From NCBI GenBank assembly GCA_025455685.1, contig JALOMB010000010.1:1-38640 (forward strand): 38,640 nt of DNA, given 5' to 3'. The notes beneath the pieces are model-generated. The model was given only the letters and a program-made list of their open reading frames with translations, made no database searches and had not been told where the DNA came from. Numbering within the stretch: the stretch's first letter is position 1; the number at the start of each line of letters is the position of its first letter. Below are positions 8,557-17,797 of this stretch, one piece after another. The position numbers and the translations under genes are program-made. The DNA comes from Chitinophagales bacterium. Its GTDB lineage: Bacteria; Bacteroidota; Bacteroidia; Chitinophagales; JADJOU01.

Positions 8557-8859
8557 ATGCATATACATTATAAACTAGATAGAATTTTCACTAAGGGACA
8601 TTTATGGAAACACCGAACCATGCGAACATTTTTCGATATGCATGCCTCGGAATGGCATCATACTACTATGGACGAAAAATTAGACTATCTCATTCGCGCT
8701 ATAGAGAGCGGTAAAGTTACCTTAGATGAAATGATACAAGGCTATAAAAAATTTTATACACTAGAAGTCGCGAATAAAGCTTATGTGTTACAAAGCCTAG
8801 ACAAATCAGTCGCCAAAATCAAAGCCTATGCTTTGACACAAGGTTATGAATTGAAATAG
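8557..8859 (+). CDS. Hypothetical 100-aa protein, His/Lys/Tyr-rich
   Basis: Isolated ATG-initiated ORF with no recognised family. Confidence 0.55.
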   Translation: MHIHYKLDRIFTKGHLWKHRTMRTFFDMHASEWHHTTMDEKLDYLIRAIESGKVTLDEMIQGYKKFYTLEVANKAYVLQSLDKSVAKIKAYALTQGYELK

Positions 8860-8875
8860 GACAAGTATGGCATGA

Positions 8876-11800
8876 CTACATTCCTAAAACAGAATATAGT
8901 GAATTGATAAATAAGGCCGAAGTGTTTTGATGTGGTGGGACATAGTCTTTGAACTTGTAGTTTTTCGAAAATTTTTGATTCATTTCAAGCCAAAAAGCCT
9001 GCCAATCGAGATCGATATTATTTCTAATACGTTCATTAATTTCATACAAAAGCGGATCGTTGATAGACATGGTACCGACTTGTTTGGTCGAGATAATTTG
9101 AGACTTCGTACTTCGCTCCATGAGTTCAGGGATTTTGAAGTATCCGCCACAAGAGCCCATAAAAATCAAAGGCGGATTTCCAATCATATATTCTATGGTT
9201 TTATTGGCATGAAAGCTATGACCCCGATGCACTACTACGCCTGGATTGAGATTATTGGAGCGTATATAAGCATTAATTTCATCCATGCCTTTGTCACGGT
9301 ACTGAGGTTTATTGGCGAAGATTTCTATTTTTTGACCTTGAAGAGACGAGATAAATACATAAGTACCTAAATCCTGAACAAGCCAAAAAGCTTTATTTTG
9401 ATAGGTGGACAAGAAATTCTTGTAACTCATTCTTCCATCTTCATCATTATAAAAGAAGACTAACTCAATAATCGAATTGTTACTGATTAAATTTGAGATA
9501 TCTAGCTTGGTATAGGTGTATTTTTGATAGAGTTTACTCATGGCTTCAAACCATGCGGTCTCGTAAGGTGATTTCTTTCCGATATTGGAGGCTAAAATGC
9601 CAAATATGGTTTGATAGAGCTCATCTTGGTATTTATAGGATACTTGATACTGATTGAAAATCTGAATTGAAAACAAATTTAAGGTTTCTATATTGGTGAT
9701 CGAAGCTATTAGCTCACTGAGTATTGCTGCGTCTTCTATGGCTTTGGGATTAGTAAACTCATAATACACTAATTTCTGAACCAATCCTTGGAGTTCTTTT
9801 GGGGTGAGATAATCGAGCTGTGCTTCAAATTTATTAAACTTAGAGAGTAGATTACAAAATTCTATATGTTTATAGCCATAAAATTGCACTAGAATTTTAT
9901 AGATATTTATGTCATTTTTACGCAACTTATGATCGAAAACTTTATACACTTCATCAAAAGCAAAACCAAATAATTCTTCTTTTGCTAATACGATCATGAC
10001 ATACAGGGTTTTATAATCCCAAGATTGTATCATTTGAAGTTGTTGATTGCTCTTATTAGGATTATCATTTATATGTCTGAGAATTTTGAGGAATCGCTCT
10101 CTGAGATATTTTTCAATTTCGGTTTTTGCAGAGGGATTTTTATCGATTAAGGTCATAGAGAGGTATTCAAGCCATTTAGCTTCGTCTTTGCTCATCATTT
10201 CTAGCTTGGCTGCATTCTCATTGTCAATAAATTCTGTAATAGGATATAGTTCGGATGAGATGCCAAAATGTTTTTCGATATAGAAGAGATGATTAATCAC
10301 CTTAGAATAAGAACGCATGTTTTGTATCTTTTGATGCATCGGATGATTTTTGGCTAATAGATATGACTTCAAAGCACTTGGATGATATTTTGCTAGTTTG
10401 AGCAAGGCCTCTGCAGCGATTTTTTCATTGCTGATTTTATCGTGATGTTTGAGTAAAATTTGGGGATGAAACTGAGTGAGATAATTAACGATATACTCAG
10501 CGTTTTCTATCTGTAGCATTTCCTCAAACTTAGCATCTAGCTCATTGATATTTCGTGTCCACTGTAAATAATCTTTGAGTTGACGATTGATTTGAGATAT
10601 TTTTTGCGTTTTTCTAGACAAGGAGGCTTTGGTTTCGTAATGAAGGGTTTTTTTATTGAGATAGTATAAGGTAGAGTCTAAAATAGAATTAGCGTTATTA
10701 TGAATATTGTATTGCATATTATAAGCCATGAGATTCTTGACGAGTTCCATATCGAGATGTACATAGAATTCGTTGTCTAGATTGAGTTGTTCTAACTGAT
10801 AGAGAAAATCAAATAAAACTCGGTAAGGAACTTTTTCTATGAAATTTATATTTGATATACTTTTTTCTGTAAATTTTTTATTTATATTGTCAAAAATCTT
10901 AGGCCATTGGTCTTTCTCGATGTTTTTATTATGAATTATAATATAGAAAAAAAGCTGATCGATTTGTAAAAATTTATATAGCTCAGATTTTGGTGAATGA
11001 ATATCCACTAAAAATTCAAACTGATTGTTTTGGATATATTCGTTTGCGAAATGAACTAACTCATGTTGTTCGCTATTTAAGACTATATTGGTGACTTTAA
11101 TCAGGGATTGAATATCATTTTTTTTCAAAGAACCGATTATTCCTTCTGTGGATATAATAGCACTAGGGTTGGTAAATAATCTTTGAGTTTTAGCCCAAGA
11201 ATTTACGTCTTTCCAGCCTAAAGTATTTGTTTTTTGGTGTAAAAGCAACTGAGATTGAAGTTGCTGACTATACATTAGGGGATTGCTCCAGAAGGCTTTG
11301 AAATATAAACTCTCTAATTCAGCATCTGTAATTGGGATTTTACCGTAATTGGACCAAAGTATATCCGGATGCGATACAGCCAAAATTTGTAAAAAATTAA
11401 AAAAAACAGCCTTGTCATACAGCACGAAATCAATGAAATCTATGGTTTCTTTAGGATCTTTTAAGGTATAATAGAGCAATTCGCCATTGTGATGATAATG
11501 AAGATAATTTGGAATTTTATTGATTTTTTGGATAAAGGCTTTGCTCTTCAAATTGTCTTTGAAATCGATTTGAAGGCTTTCTCGCTTCATGAAGCTTCGT
11601 AAAGCGTTTAGATAAAACACTTTGTTTTGGGTTTCGAAGTCTTTGTTAGCGTAAATCGAAATAAATAAATTATTTAAAGCTATAAAGGAATTAGGATCTA
11701 CATAATCATATCTATAACGAAGATAGGCAATCTCTTGCTCCAAAGTATCTTTTAAACTTTCATAGATGTATATGGTCTGTGCTGTAGTGTGTGACGTGAC

Positions 11801-11884
11801 AGATGTTACATTTCCCCATAAGAATTGGAAAAAAAATAAAAAAAATCCTAAAAAAAATCCTTTTTTAGTCATCAAAACAGTCAA
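8876..11884 (-). CDS. Secreted large protein with alpha-helical N-terminus and putative caspase/gingipain-like (clan CD) C-terminal domain
   Basis: Signal peptide-like GFFLGFFLFFFQFLWG; GVVVHRGHS (His886, codon 9227-9229) and LIFMGSCGGY (Cys912, codon 9149-9151), then QIISTKQVGTMSINDPLLYEI; paralogous to 12483..14570. Confidence 0.7.
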   Translation of the reverse strand: MTVLMTKKGFFLGFFLFFFQFLWGNVTSVTSHTTAQTIYIYESLKDTLEQEIAYLRYRYDYVDPNSFIALNNLFISIYANKDFETQNKVFYLNALRSFMKRESLQIDFKDNLKSKAFIQKINKIPNYLHYHHNGELLYYTLKDPKETIDFIDFVLYDKAVFFNFLQILAVSHPDILWSNYGKIPITDAELESLYFKAFWSNPLMYSQQLQSQLLLHQKTNTLGWKDVNSWAKTQRLFTNPSAIISTEGIIGSLKKNDIQSLIKVTNIVLNSEQHELVHFANEYIQNNQFEFLVDIHSPKSELYKFLQIDQLFFYIIIHNKNIEKDQWPKIFDNINKKFTEKSISNINFIEKVPYRVLFDFLYQLEQLNLDNEFYVHLDMELVKNLMAYNMQYNIHNNANSILDSTLYYLNKKTLHYETKASLSRKTQKISQINRQLKDYLQWTRNINELDAKFEEMLQIENAEYIVNYLTQFHPQILLKHHDKISNEKIAAEALLKLAKYHPSALKSYLLAKNHPMHQKIQNMRSYSKVINHLFYIEKHFGISSELYPITEFIDNENAAKLEMMSKDEAKWLEYLSMTLIDKNPSAKTEIEKYLRERFLKILRHINDNPNKSNQQLQMIQSWDYKTLYVMIVLAKEELFGFAFDEVYKVFDHKLRKNDINIYKILVQFYGYKHIEFCNLLSKFNKFEAQLDYLTPKELQGLVQKLVYYEFTNPKAIEDAAILSELIASITNIETLNLFSIQIFNQYQVSYKYQDELYQTIFGILASNIGKKSPYETAWFEAMSKLYQKYTYTKLDISNLISNNSIIELVFFYNDEDGRMSYKNFLSTYQNKAFWLVQDLGTYVFISSLQGQKIEIFANKPQYRDKGMDEINAYIRSNNLNPGVVVHRGHSFHANKTIEYMIGNPPLIFMGSCGGYFKIPELMERSTKSQIISTKQVGTMSINDPLLYEINERIRNNIDLDWQAFWLEMNQKFSKNYKFKDYVPPHQNTSALFINSLYSVLGM

Positions 11885-11945
11885 AACTATGTTTAATCAT
11901 CTACAAAGTTATAGGGTATTTTACAAAAGAAAAACTTAATTTTTG

Positions 11946-11953
11946 TATCTTTG
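11946..11953 (+). promoter_or_regulatory. -7 box (TATCTTTG) of the SRPBCC/caspase-like operon
   Basis: TAnnTTTG consensus only 8 nt before the ATG at 11962, so the transcript may be (nearly) leaderless. Confidence 0.5.
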
Positions 11954-11961
11954 CAATTTAT

Positions 11962-12486
11962 ATGGAGAAATCAACAAGAATTCACAGCAAAGCAATTTCG
12001 ATAATCTTTAGTTTTTTAGGGGTTTTTCTTTTGGTTTTTGTCAGCCTTTCACTCATTCCACAGAAAGTCTATAAGATGTCTGAGATAGTGTACATTCATG
12101 CTAACGCTAGAGATTTTTACCATTTTATGACGCATATGGATTCCGTCTTGTCTTTGTATCCTCGTGGTGAGTATCGCATCGAAAAAATAAATCAAACGGC
12201 TATTTTGCATTTATCTTACAAGGACTCCGTGCTTATAGACTTTTACCGATATGACTCTACGAGCTTTGGCTATGTATATAAGCTCCATACCTATGAGCAA
12301 GCCTCTTGGCTACGCTATGATATCCGTACGATTGACGCTATGACTACGGAGGCTAAAATCGAAGAAATTTCAATCTACAATAACCCTTGGCAAAGAATGT
12401 ATGTGCACTTCTTCAAACCAAAACTTCAAATAGATATTGAAAAAAATAAAATCAAACAAAAATTTAAAATCAAAACTGCTTCATGA
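11962..12486 (+). CDS. Membrane-anchored SRPBCC (START-like) family protein
   Basis: N-terminal TM (IISFLGVFLLVFVSLSLIP), then VYIHANARDFYHFMTHMDSVLSLYP and alternating strands typical of polyketide-cyclase-like SRPBCC proteins. Confidence 0.5.
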   Translation: MEKSTRIHSKAISIIFSFLGVFLLVFVSLSLIPQKVYKMSEIVYIHANARDFYHFMTHMDSVLSLYPRGEYRIEKINQTAILHLSYKDSVLIDFYRYDSTSFGYVYKLHTYEQASWLRYDIRTIDAMTTEAKIEEISIYNNPWQRMYVHFFKPKLQIDIEKNKIKQKFKIKTAS

Positions 12487-14570
12487 GATATTTGGCATTT
12501 ATATACTTACTAACCTATTATTTTTCTGTATCTGCACAAGTGGTAGATTATAATCCATATATTGAAAAAGAAAAAAAACGTATCGATGGATTTGATGGAC
12601 GTATCGATGGCAAAATTGCGCTACCAAACGACCCTAAAGAAGAAACTTTGTATCAATTTGTATATAGAGATTTAGTCGATTCATTTCAGAAGCGTGTCAA
12701 TCAAAGTAAAACTTTGCTCGGTTGGCAGAAGCGAAATCTTCTTTTTGGGTTAAGCTCTACCTTATCCGAGATTAATACTTTCAACTATAGACTTCCTCTG
12801 TATTATCAAAAAATTTTTCAAAATGCTTTTGGTATCTTAGGCGCTGAAGAACATAGGGATTTAAATAGTTTTTTAATAACAGATCCCGTGTATTCTATCA
12901 AAAACATGTATTTTTATATGTACAATGAAGAATGTACTGAATTCCTTTATAAAGCGGTAAATTTATTCCCTGATGAAATCCTAAAGGCTCATTATAAATA
13001 CCAAGATAGACCGTTTGCAGACACCTTGATTCAGCTGTGCGCTATCGTAGCCCCTGAAATTTCTAAGAACTATCTTTTGGCTGAATCTAAAGTCAAAAAA
13101 ATTCTACACGATGCTAATCATAAGAATATCATGGGCATGAGAGGTTTCTTTTATCAATATAATATTTTGTCTAAAGGCATGGTACTCGTAGATGATATTG
13201 TAGAAGGAAACTTAACCATTGAAGAGGCTCATGCTATTAGTCTAAACAAAAGAACTTTTCTCAGAAAACTTATCGCTTTGAGAAATTCTGATTATTCCTT
13301 AGCGAAGCATTCAATCGATAATGAGTTAAAAAGCTCTTCACTACAATTTATTCGTGTGGTCAATGATTTACATAATGAATCAGACAAAGTTAGGTTTGCT
13401 TCATTAGACGATTTTAATTGGAAAGAGCTCTATACGGTTATGGTTCATAGCGAAGAAGAGATTTTCACTTCTACCTTCAACGGATGCTTCGAGAGACTGC
13501 TTATTCGTATCAAACAATCTAAAATCAATGGGTACGAAATGCTAGAGCAGACTAGATTTAATAGATTTAGGAGTTTTATCAAACTCTGTGCAGGCTATGG
13601 AAAACTCAATAAGTTTCTAGAGACTATGCCAAAAGATAAACAAAAAATTCTAATCAAGAAATTTACACAAAATCTAGAAGTCAATGATGGCGAACTTCGT
13701 GATGCTATAAATGTCGCTGATGCCTTTGGCTCTGTCAAAGATCCGGTACTTCTAAAAGAAATTCAACAAAACATTGCTTTTGAGTTTGCTCGAGTAAATA
13801 CCGAAAAGAATAAACAGGGTCAAGCGATTTATGGCCTGCTTAGTAGTTTATTTATCGACAATAAAACCAAAGACTCTTCTTGGTTTAAAACAATTTCAGA
13901 AAAATACAAACTCAAGCCTATAGATAAAATTGCTATCAAGGATCTCATCAATGATAAAAAAATACATAATCAAGTGCATTTCTTTTATGATGATGAAGAT
14001 GGATACGCTTCTTACACCTCATTTATCGCTACTTTTTCTAATGCGAACTATAAATTGACTAAGATAGGCAATTATTCTTTGATAGAATCAGTCAAAGGAA
14101 ACAAAGTACGCATTTTTGCCAATGAGCCTAAATCTGAACTTGAAGGGCAAAGTGAAATCATCACGATGATAGATTCACTAAACCTCGATATCAAAATGAT
14201 GGTGCATCGAGGCCATAGTTATTATGCGATGAATACTATCGATCAAATGCCTAGCTCAACTAAAATTGTATTTTTAGGTTCTTGTGGCTCTTATAATAAT
14301 ATTCACGAGGTCATTCAAAAAGTAAATGATGTACATATTATCTCATCTAAACAAATCGGCACTATGAGTGTCAATAATCCACTTCTCTATATCATTAGTG
14401 AGACGATTAGAGAAAATAGAGATATTGATTGGTCAGAAATATGGAAAAAGCTAGGTAATCAAGTCAAAGCAAACGCATATGCCAATGAAAAATACGCGGA
14501 CTATGTACCGCCTCATAAAAATCTAGGCGCAATTTTCTTACAGGCATATAAGCAACAAATAGTAAATTAA
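12483..14570 (+). CDS. Secreted paralogue with putative caspase/gingipain-like (clan CD) C-terminal domain
   Basis: Signal peptide-like MRYLAFIYLLTYYFSVSAQ; MMVHRGHS (His575, codon 14205-14207) and IVFLGSCGSY (Cys601, codon 14283-14285), HIISSKQIGTMSVNNPLLY; ATGA overlap with upstream gene. Confidence 0.7.
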   Translation: MRYLAFIYLLTYYFSVSAQVVDYNPYIEKEKKRIDGFDGRIDGKIALPNDPKEETLYQFVYRDLVDSFQKRVNQSKTLLGWQKRNLLFGLSSTLSEINTFNYRLPLYYQKIFQNAFGILGAEEHRDLNSFLITDPVYSIKNMYFYMYNEECTEFLYKAVNLFPDEILKAHYKYQDRPFADTLIQLCAIVAPEISKNYLLAESKVKKILHDANHKNIMGMRGFFYQYNILSKGMVLVDDIVEGNLTIEEAHAISLNKRTFLRKLIALRNSDYSLAKHSIDNELKSSSLQFIRVVNDLHNESDKVRFASLDDFNWKELYTVMVHSEEEIFTSTFNGCFERLLIRIKQSKINGYEMLEQTRFNRFRSFIKLCAGYGKLNKFLETMPKDKQKILIKKFTQNLEVNDGELRDAINVADAFGSVKDPVLLKEIQQNIAFEFARVNTEKNKQGQAIYGLLSSLFIDNKTKDSSWFKTISEKYKLKPIDKIAIKDLINDKKIHNQVHFFYDDEDGYASYTSFIATFSNANYKLTKIGNYSLIESVKGNKVRIFANEPKSELEGQSEIITMIDSLNLDIKMMVHRGHSYYAMNTIDQMPSSTKIVFLGSCGSYNNIHEVIQKVNDVHIISSKQIGTMSVNNPLLYIISETIRENRDIDWSEIWKKLGNQVKANAYANEKYADYVPPHKNLGAIFLQAYKQQIVN

Positions 14571-14579
14571 CCATAAAAA

Positions 14580-15539
14580 ATGCAACAAAGAAAACTATTT
14601 TTTATTCTTGGTATATCTTGTATCTTATATTTAAGTTTACGCAACAATGAAGGAAAACAGACATTGCCCGATTCTGAAGAAAAATTAGGTGAACTTTTAT
14701 TTTTTGATAAAATTTTATCAAGAGACTCTACTATGAATTGTGCGTCATGCCATATTCCAGCCTTTGCTTTTGCGGATACTGCGGCGGTGAGTATCGGAGT
14801 CGACGGGCGAAAAGGTCGAAGAAATTCTCCTAGCATCATGAATATGTCGGCTCGAGATATTTTCTTTTATGATGGACGCGCAGAGACATTAGAAGCGCAA
14901 GTTGCCTTTCCCATTCAAGATCATTTAGAAATGAATATCAATATTGATGATGTCACAAAACGACTTACCAAGAGTTTATTTTATAGAAATTCATTTCAAC
15001 AAATTTATGGCAAACTGCCTACCAATGAGTTGCTGATGCAAGCAATTGCCGCTTATGAGCGCACACTAGAATCTTATAGTGCTTTCGATAGATATATGTC
15101 AGGAGATTCTTTGGCGATTTCGGCTGAAGCTAAACGTGGTCACAAACTTTTTGTTTCTGAACGTTCTAAATGTTTTGAATGTCATTTTTCGCCTGATTTT
15201 ACAGGTGACGAGTTTAAGAATATTGGTTTATTCGACGCTGCACAATACAATGATAGCGGTAGGTACCTCATCACCAAAGACCCAAAAGACATCGGTAAAT
15301 TCAAAGTGCCGGGTCTAAGGAATGTCGCGGTTACCGCGCCTTATATGCACAATGGCTCGATGAAAACACTTGATGAAGTCTTAGATTTTTATAATGATAT
15401 TCATAAAGTCGTCAAGAATCCTATCAATCTAGACTCTACTTTACGCAAACCACTTCATCTGACGAAATCTGAACTTCAAGATATTAAGGCTTTTTTGATT
15501 AGTCTTACTGATGATGAGTATATGCATTTACTCAAATAA
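14580..15539 (+). CDS. Di-haem cytochrome c peroxidase / MauG family
   Basis: Two CxxCH motifs (CASCH, CFECH), KFKVPGLRNVAVTAPYMHNGSMKTLDEVLDFY. Confidence 0.93.
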   Translation: MQQRKLFFILGISCILYLSLRNNEGKQTLPDSEEKLGELLFFDKILSRDSTMNCASCHIPAFAFADTAAVSIGVDGRKGRRNSPSIMNMSARDIFFYDGRAETLEAQVAFPIQDHLEMNINIDDVTKRLTKSLFYRNSFQQIYGKLPTNELLMQAIAAYERTLESYSAFDRYMSGDSLAISAEAKRGHKLFVSERSKCFECHFSPDFTGDEFKNIGLFDAAQYNDSGRYLITKDPKDIGKFKVPGLRNVAVTAPYMHNGSMKTLDEVLDFYNDIHKVVKNPINLDSTLRKPLHLTKSELQDIKAFLISLTDDEYMHLLK

Positions 15540-15565
15540 ATTCAAGTCTTTTCAAAATTATTCCT

Positions 15566-15573
15566 TACTTTTG
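15566..15573 (+). promoter_or_regulatory. -7 box (TACTTTTG) upstream of the FKBP-like gene
   Basis: TAnnTTTG consensus 29 nt before the ATG at 15603. Confidence 0.45.
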
Positions 15574-15602
15574 TCGGATTATTTATCATTTAATCCTTTA
15601 TT

Positions 15603-16118
15603 ATGCAATTGCTCAATCAAATGGTCTGTAGCGTAGCCTACCAACTTCACATCACAGAAAATGAAGAAAGAAAATTAATCGATCAATCTACGGTAGAAGC
15701 GCCTTTGACTTTTTTAGTAGGGTCAGGTCAGCTTTTAGCTAAATTCGAAGAAAATCTCATGGGTAAATCCACTGGGGACAAAGTAAATTTTTTATTAGCA
15801 CCTGAAGATGCTTATGGAAACTATCGTATGGAAGATATCGTCTCTATTCCTAAAGCCAATCTAGCACATCCTGATACAGGTCATTTTGATGAAGAAATCA
15901 TCAAATTAGGCTCTGTAATTCCGCTTCAAGACCAAGATGGCAATCCATTTCAAGGAATTGTGAAACAAATCAACCAAGACGACGTCTCAATAGATTTTAA
16001 TCATCCCTTAGCAGGTAAATCTCTCGATTTCGAAGTAGAAATTCTGGAGGTACGTCAAGCAACTGAAGAGGAAATCGCCCATGGACACGCACATGGACCT
16101 GGTGGTCATCGTCATTAA
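15603..16118 (+). CDS. SlyD-like FKBP-type peptidyl-prolyl cis-trans isomerase with His-rich tail
   Basis: PLTFLVGSGQLLAKFEENLMGKSTGDKVNFLLAPEDAYG; HPLAGKSLDFEVEILEVRQATEEEIAHGHAHGPGGHRH. Confidence 0.92.
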   Translation: MQLLNQMVCSVAYQLHITENEERKLIDQSTVEAPLTFLVGSGQLLAKFEENLMGKSTGDKVNFLLAPEDAYGNYRMEDIVSIPKANLAHPDTGHFDEEIIKLGSVIPLQDQDGNPFQGIVKQINQDDVSIDFNHPLAGKSLDFEVEILEVRQATEEEIAHGHAHGPGGHRH

Positions 16119-16126
16119 ATGAAATA

Positions 16127-16621
16127 TTAGTCTATTTTAGTTAGGGACGTTCTCATTTCAGCGACTTCTTCTTTCATTTTTTCCTTATAGTCTAGTAGTT
16201 TTTGATAAATTACTTTATCTGAACTTCCAAGAATTTGTACTGCGAGAATTCCTGCATTTTTAGCACCATTTAAGGCGACCGTAGCTACAGGTACGCCACT
16301 AGGCATTTGAAGAATACTCAAGACACTATCCCAGCCATCGATTGAATTTGAGGATTTAATCGGTACGCCGATAACGGGAAGTGCTGTTAGAGAAGCAATC
16401 ATACCTGGCAAATGAGCAGCACCACCAGCGCCTGCTATGACACAAGCGTAATGGTCATGGGCTTTTAAAGCGAAATCTATCATGTATTCAGGCGTTCTAT
16501 GAGCGGATACGATATCCAAATCATAAGGAATACTGAAGTATTCTAAAATTTCAGCAGCTTGACTCATTATGGGCAAATCACTTTTGCTTCCCATGACTAT
16601 AGCGATTTTTAAGGGAATCAT
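16127..16621 (-). CDS. purE: 5-(carboxyamino)imidazole ribonucleotide mutase
   Basis: IVMGSKSDLPIM, SAHRTPE, VIAGAGGAAHLPGM. Confidence 0.97.
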   Translation of the reverse strand: MIPLKIAIVMGSKSDLPIMSQAAEILEYFSIPYDLDIVSAHRTPEYMIDFALKAHDHYACVIAGAGGAAHLPGMIASLTALPVIGVPIKSSNSIDGWDSVLSILQMPSGVPVATVALNGAKNAGILAVQILGSSDKVIYQKLLDYKEKMKEEVAEMRTSLTKID

Positions 16622-17745
16622 ATCAATTGTATTTCTAATTTATCTTTAAGTGCTTTTGTTTCTTCTCGAAGTGTCCGAATATTAGCATGCAACAAGGTGA
16701 CGTGACCCATTTTTCGTCCCGGTTTCGATTGAGATTTTCCGTAGAGATGTAGATGTGCTTCTGAAAATAGAGCGAGGGCTTCATGTCCTATAAGCTTAGG
16801 GGTACCTGAATGTTCTGAGGCGCCAAGGAGATTTATCATACTCGCTGGTTTACGAAGCTCAATTGCAGGAAATGGCAAATTGAGCAAAATTCTGATTTGT
16901 GCCTCAAATTGAGATATATTACATGCTTCAATGGTATAATGAGCTGAATTGTGAGCCCGTGGGGCAATTTCATTAACCCAAACCTTTTCGGAATTGTCTA
17001 AAAAGAACTCTACACTATACAGGCCCGGACTATCGAGTCCGTCGGATATCTTAGAAGCAATATCCAACAATTCTTCTTCAACCGTTTCTTTGATTTGGGC
17101 GGGTACGATGAGATACTCCAAAAGATTTAAGTCTTGAGAAAATTCCATGGCTGAAATAGGATAAAAAATAGTCTGACCTGACTGAGTGCGTACAAAAGTC
17201 AAAGCAAGCTCTTGACTGATATCGACTTTTTTTTCTAAGAGGTATGGTGTCTTTAATTGTTTATCCAAATTCTCTAAAGTGAGCCATTGAACGCCTTTTC
17301 CATCATATCCTTCTTTTTGGCTTTTTTGAAATGCCGGTAAAAAGTTTTTTTCTTCATCAGAAATGTCATTTGAACTGCCCATAATAAAATCAGCTGTCGG
17401 AATGAAGTTTTGTCTGTAGAATTCTTTTTGTTTTGCTTTATTTTGAATTAAATCGATGACTCTGGCAGAAGGAATAATTGTTTTTCCGAGTTTTTCTAAT
17501 TCATAAAGGGCTTTTACATCGACATGTTCGATTTCAATGGTAAGTATATCGAGGGTTTTGCCAAAATCCAAAACGCTTTGATAGTCTCGAAAATCTCCTT
17601 GAACAAAGTTTTGGGAGAAAATGCGACATGGACAATTAATATCAGGATCGAGGAAATATAAGTCTAAACCATATGCTAAGGCTTTTTCTTGAAGCATTCT
17701 ACCGAGTTGTCCACCACCGAGTACACCTATTTTAGGATAATTCAT
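16618..17745 (-). CDS. purK: 5-(carboxyamino)imidazole ribonucleotide synthase
   Basis: IGVLGGGQLGRML, ATP-grasp core, NEIAPRAHNSAHYT; overlaps purE by 4 nt. Confidence 0.96.
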   Translation of the reverse strand: MNYPKIGVLGGGQLGRMLQEKALAYGLDLYFLDPDINCPCRIFSQNFVQGDFRDYQSVLDFGKTLDILTIEIEHVDVKALYELEKLGKTIIPSARVIDLIQNKAKQKEFYRQNFIPTADFIMGSSNDISDEEKNFLPAFQKSQKEGYDGKGVQWLTLENLDKQLKTPYLLEKKVDISQELALTFVRTQSGQTIFYPISAMEFSQDLNLLEYLIVPAQIKETVEEELLDIASKISDGLDSPGLYSVEFFLDNSEKVWVNEIAPRAHNSAHYTIEACNISQFEAQIRILLNLPFPAIELRKPASMINLLGASEHSGTPKLIGHEALALFSEAHLHLYGKSQSKPGRKMGHVTLLHANIRTLREETKALKDKLEIQLI

Positions 17746-17797
17746 CGCTATAATTTTCTAGTACAAAGATAGTAAAAATTATAAAAAAGCAGACTGA

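Noticed and set aside
8927-9370. 147-aa plus-strand ORF inside the 1002-aa gene
   Set aside because: Shadow ORF antisense to the conserved caspase-like domain; the minus-strand reading has clear paralogue conservation
8876-14570. Caspase-like pair as an anti-phage CHAT/caspase defence system
   Set aside because: Both proteins carry signal peptides and so are likely exported, and no nucleic-acid sensor or gasdermin-like partner is encoded nearby
8876-14570. Type IX secretion cargo
   Set aside because: No recognisable C-terminal T9SS sorting domain at either C-terminus (…YSVLGM, …KQQIVN)
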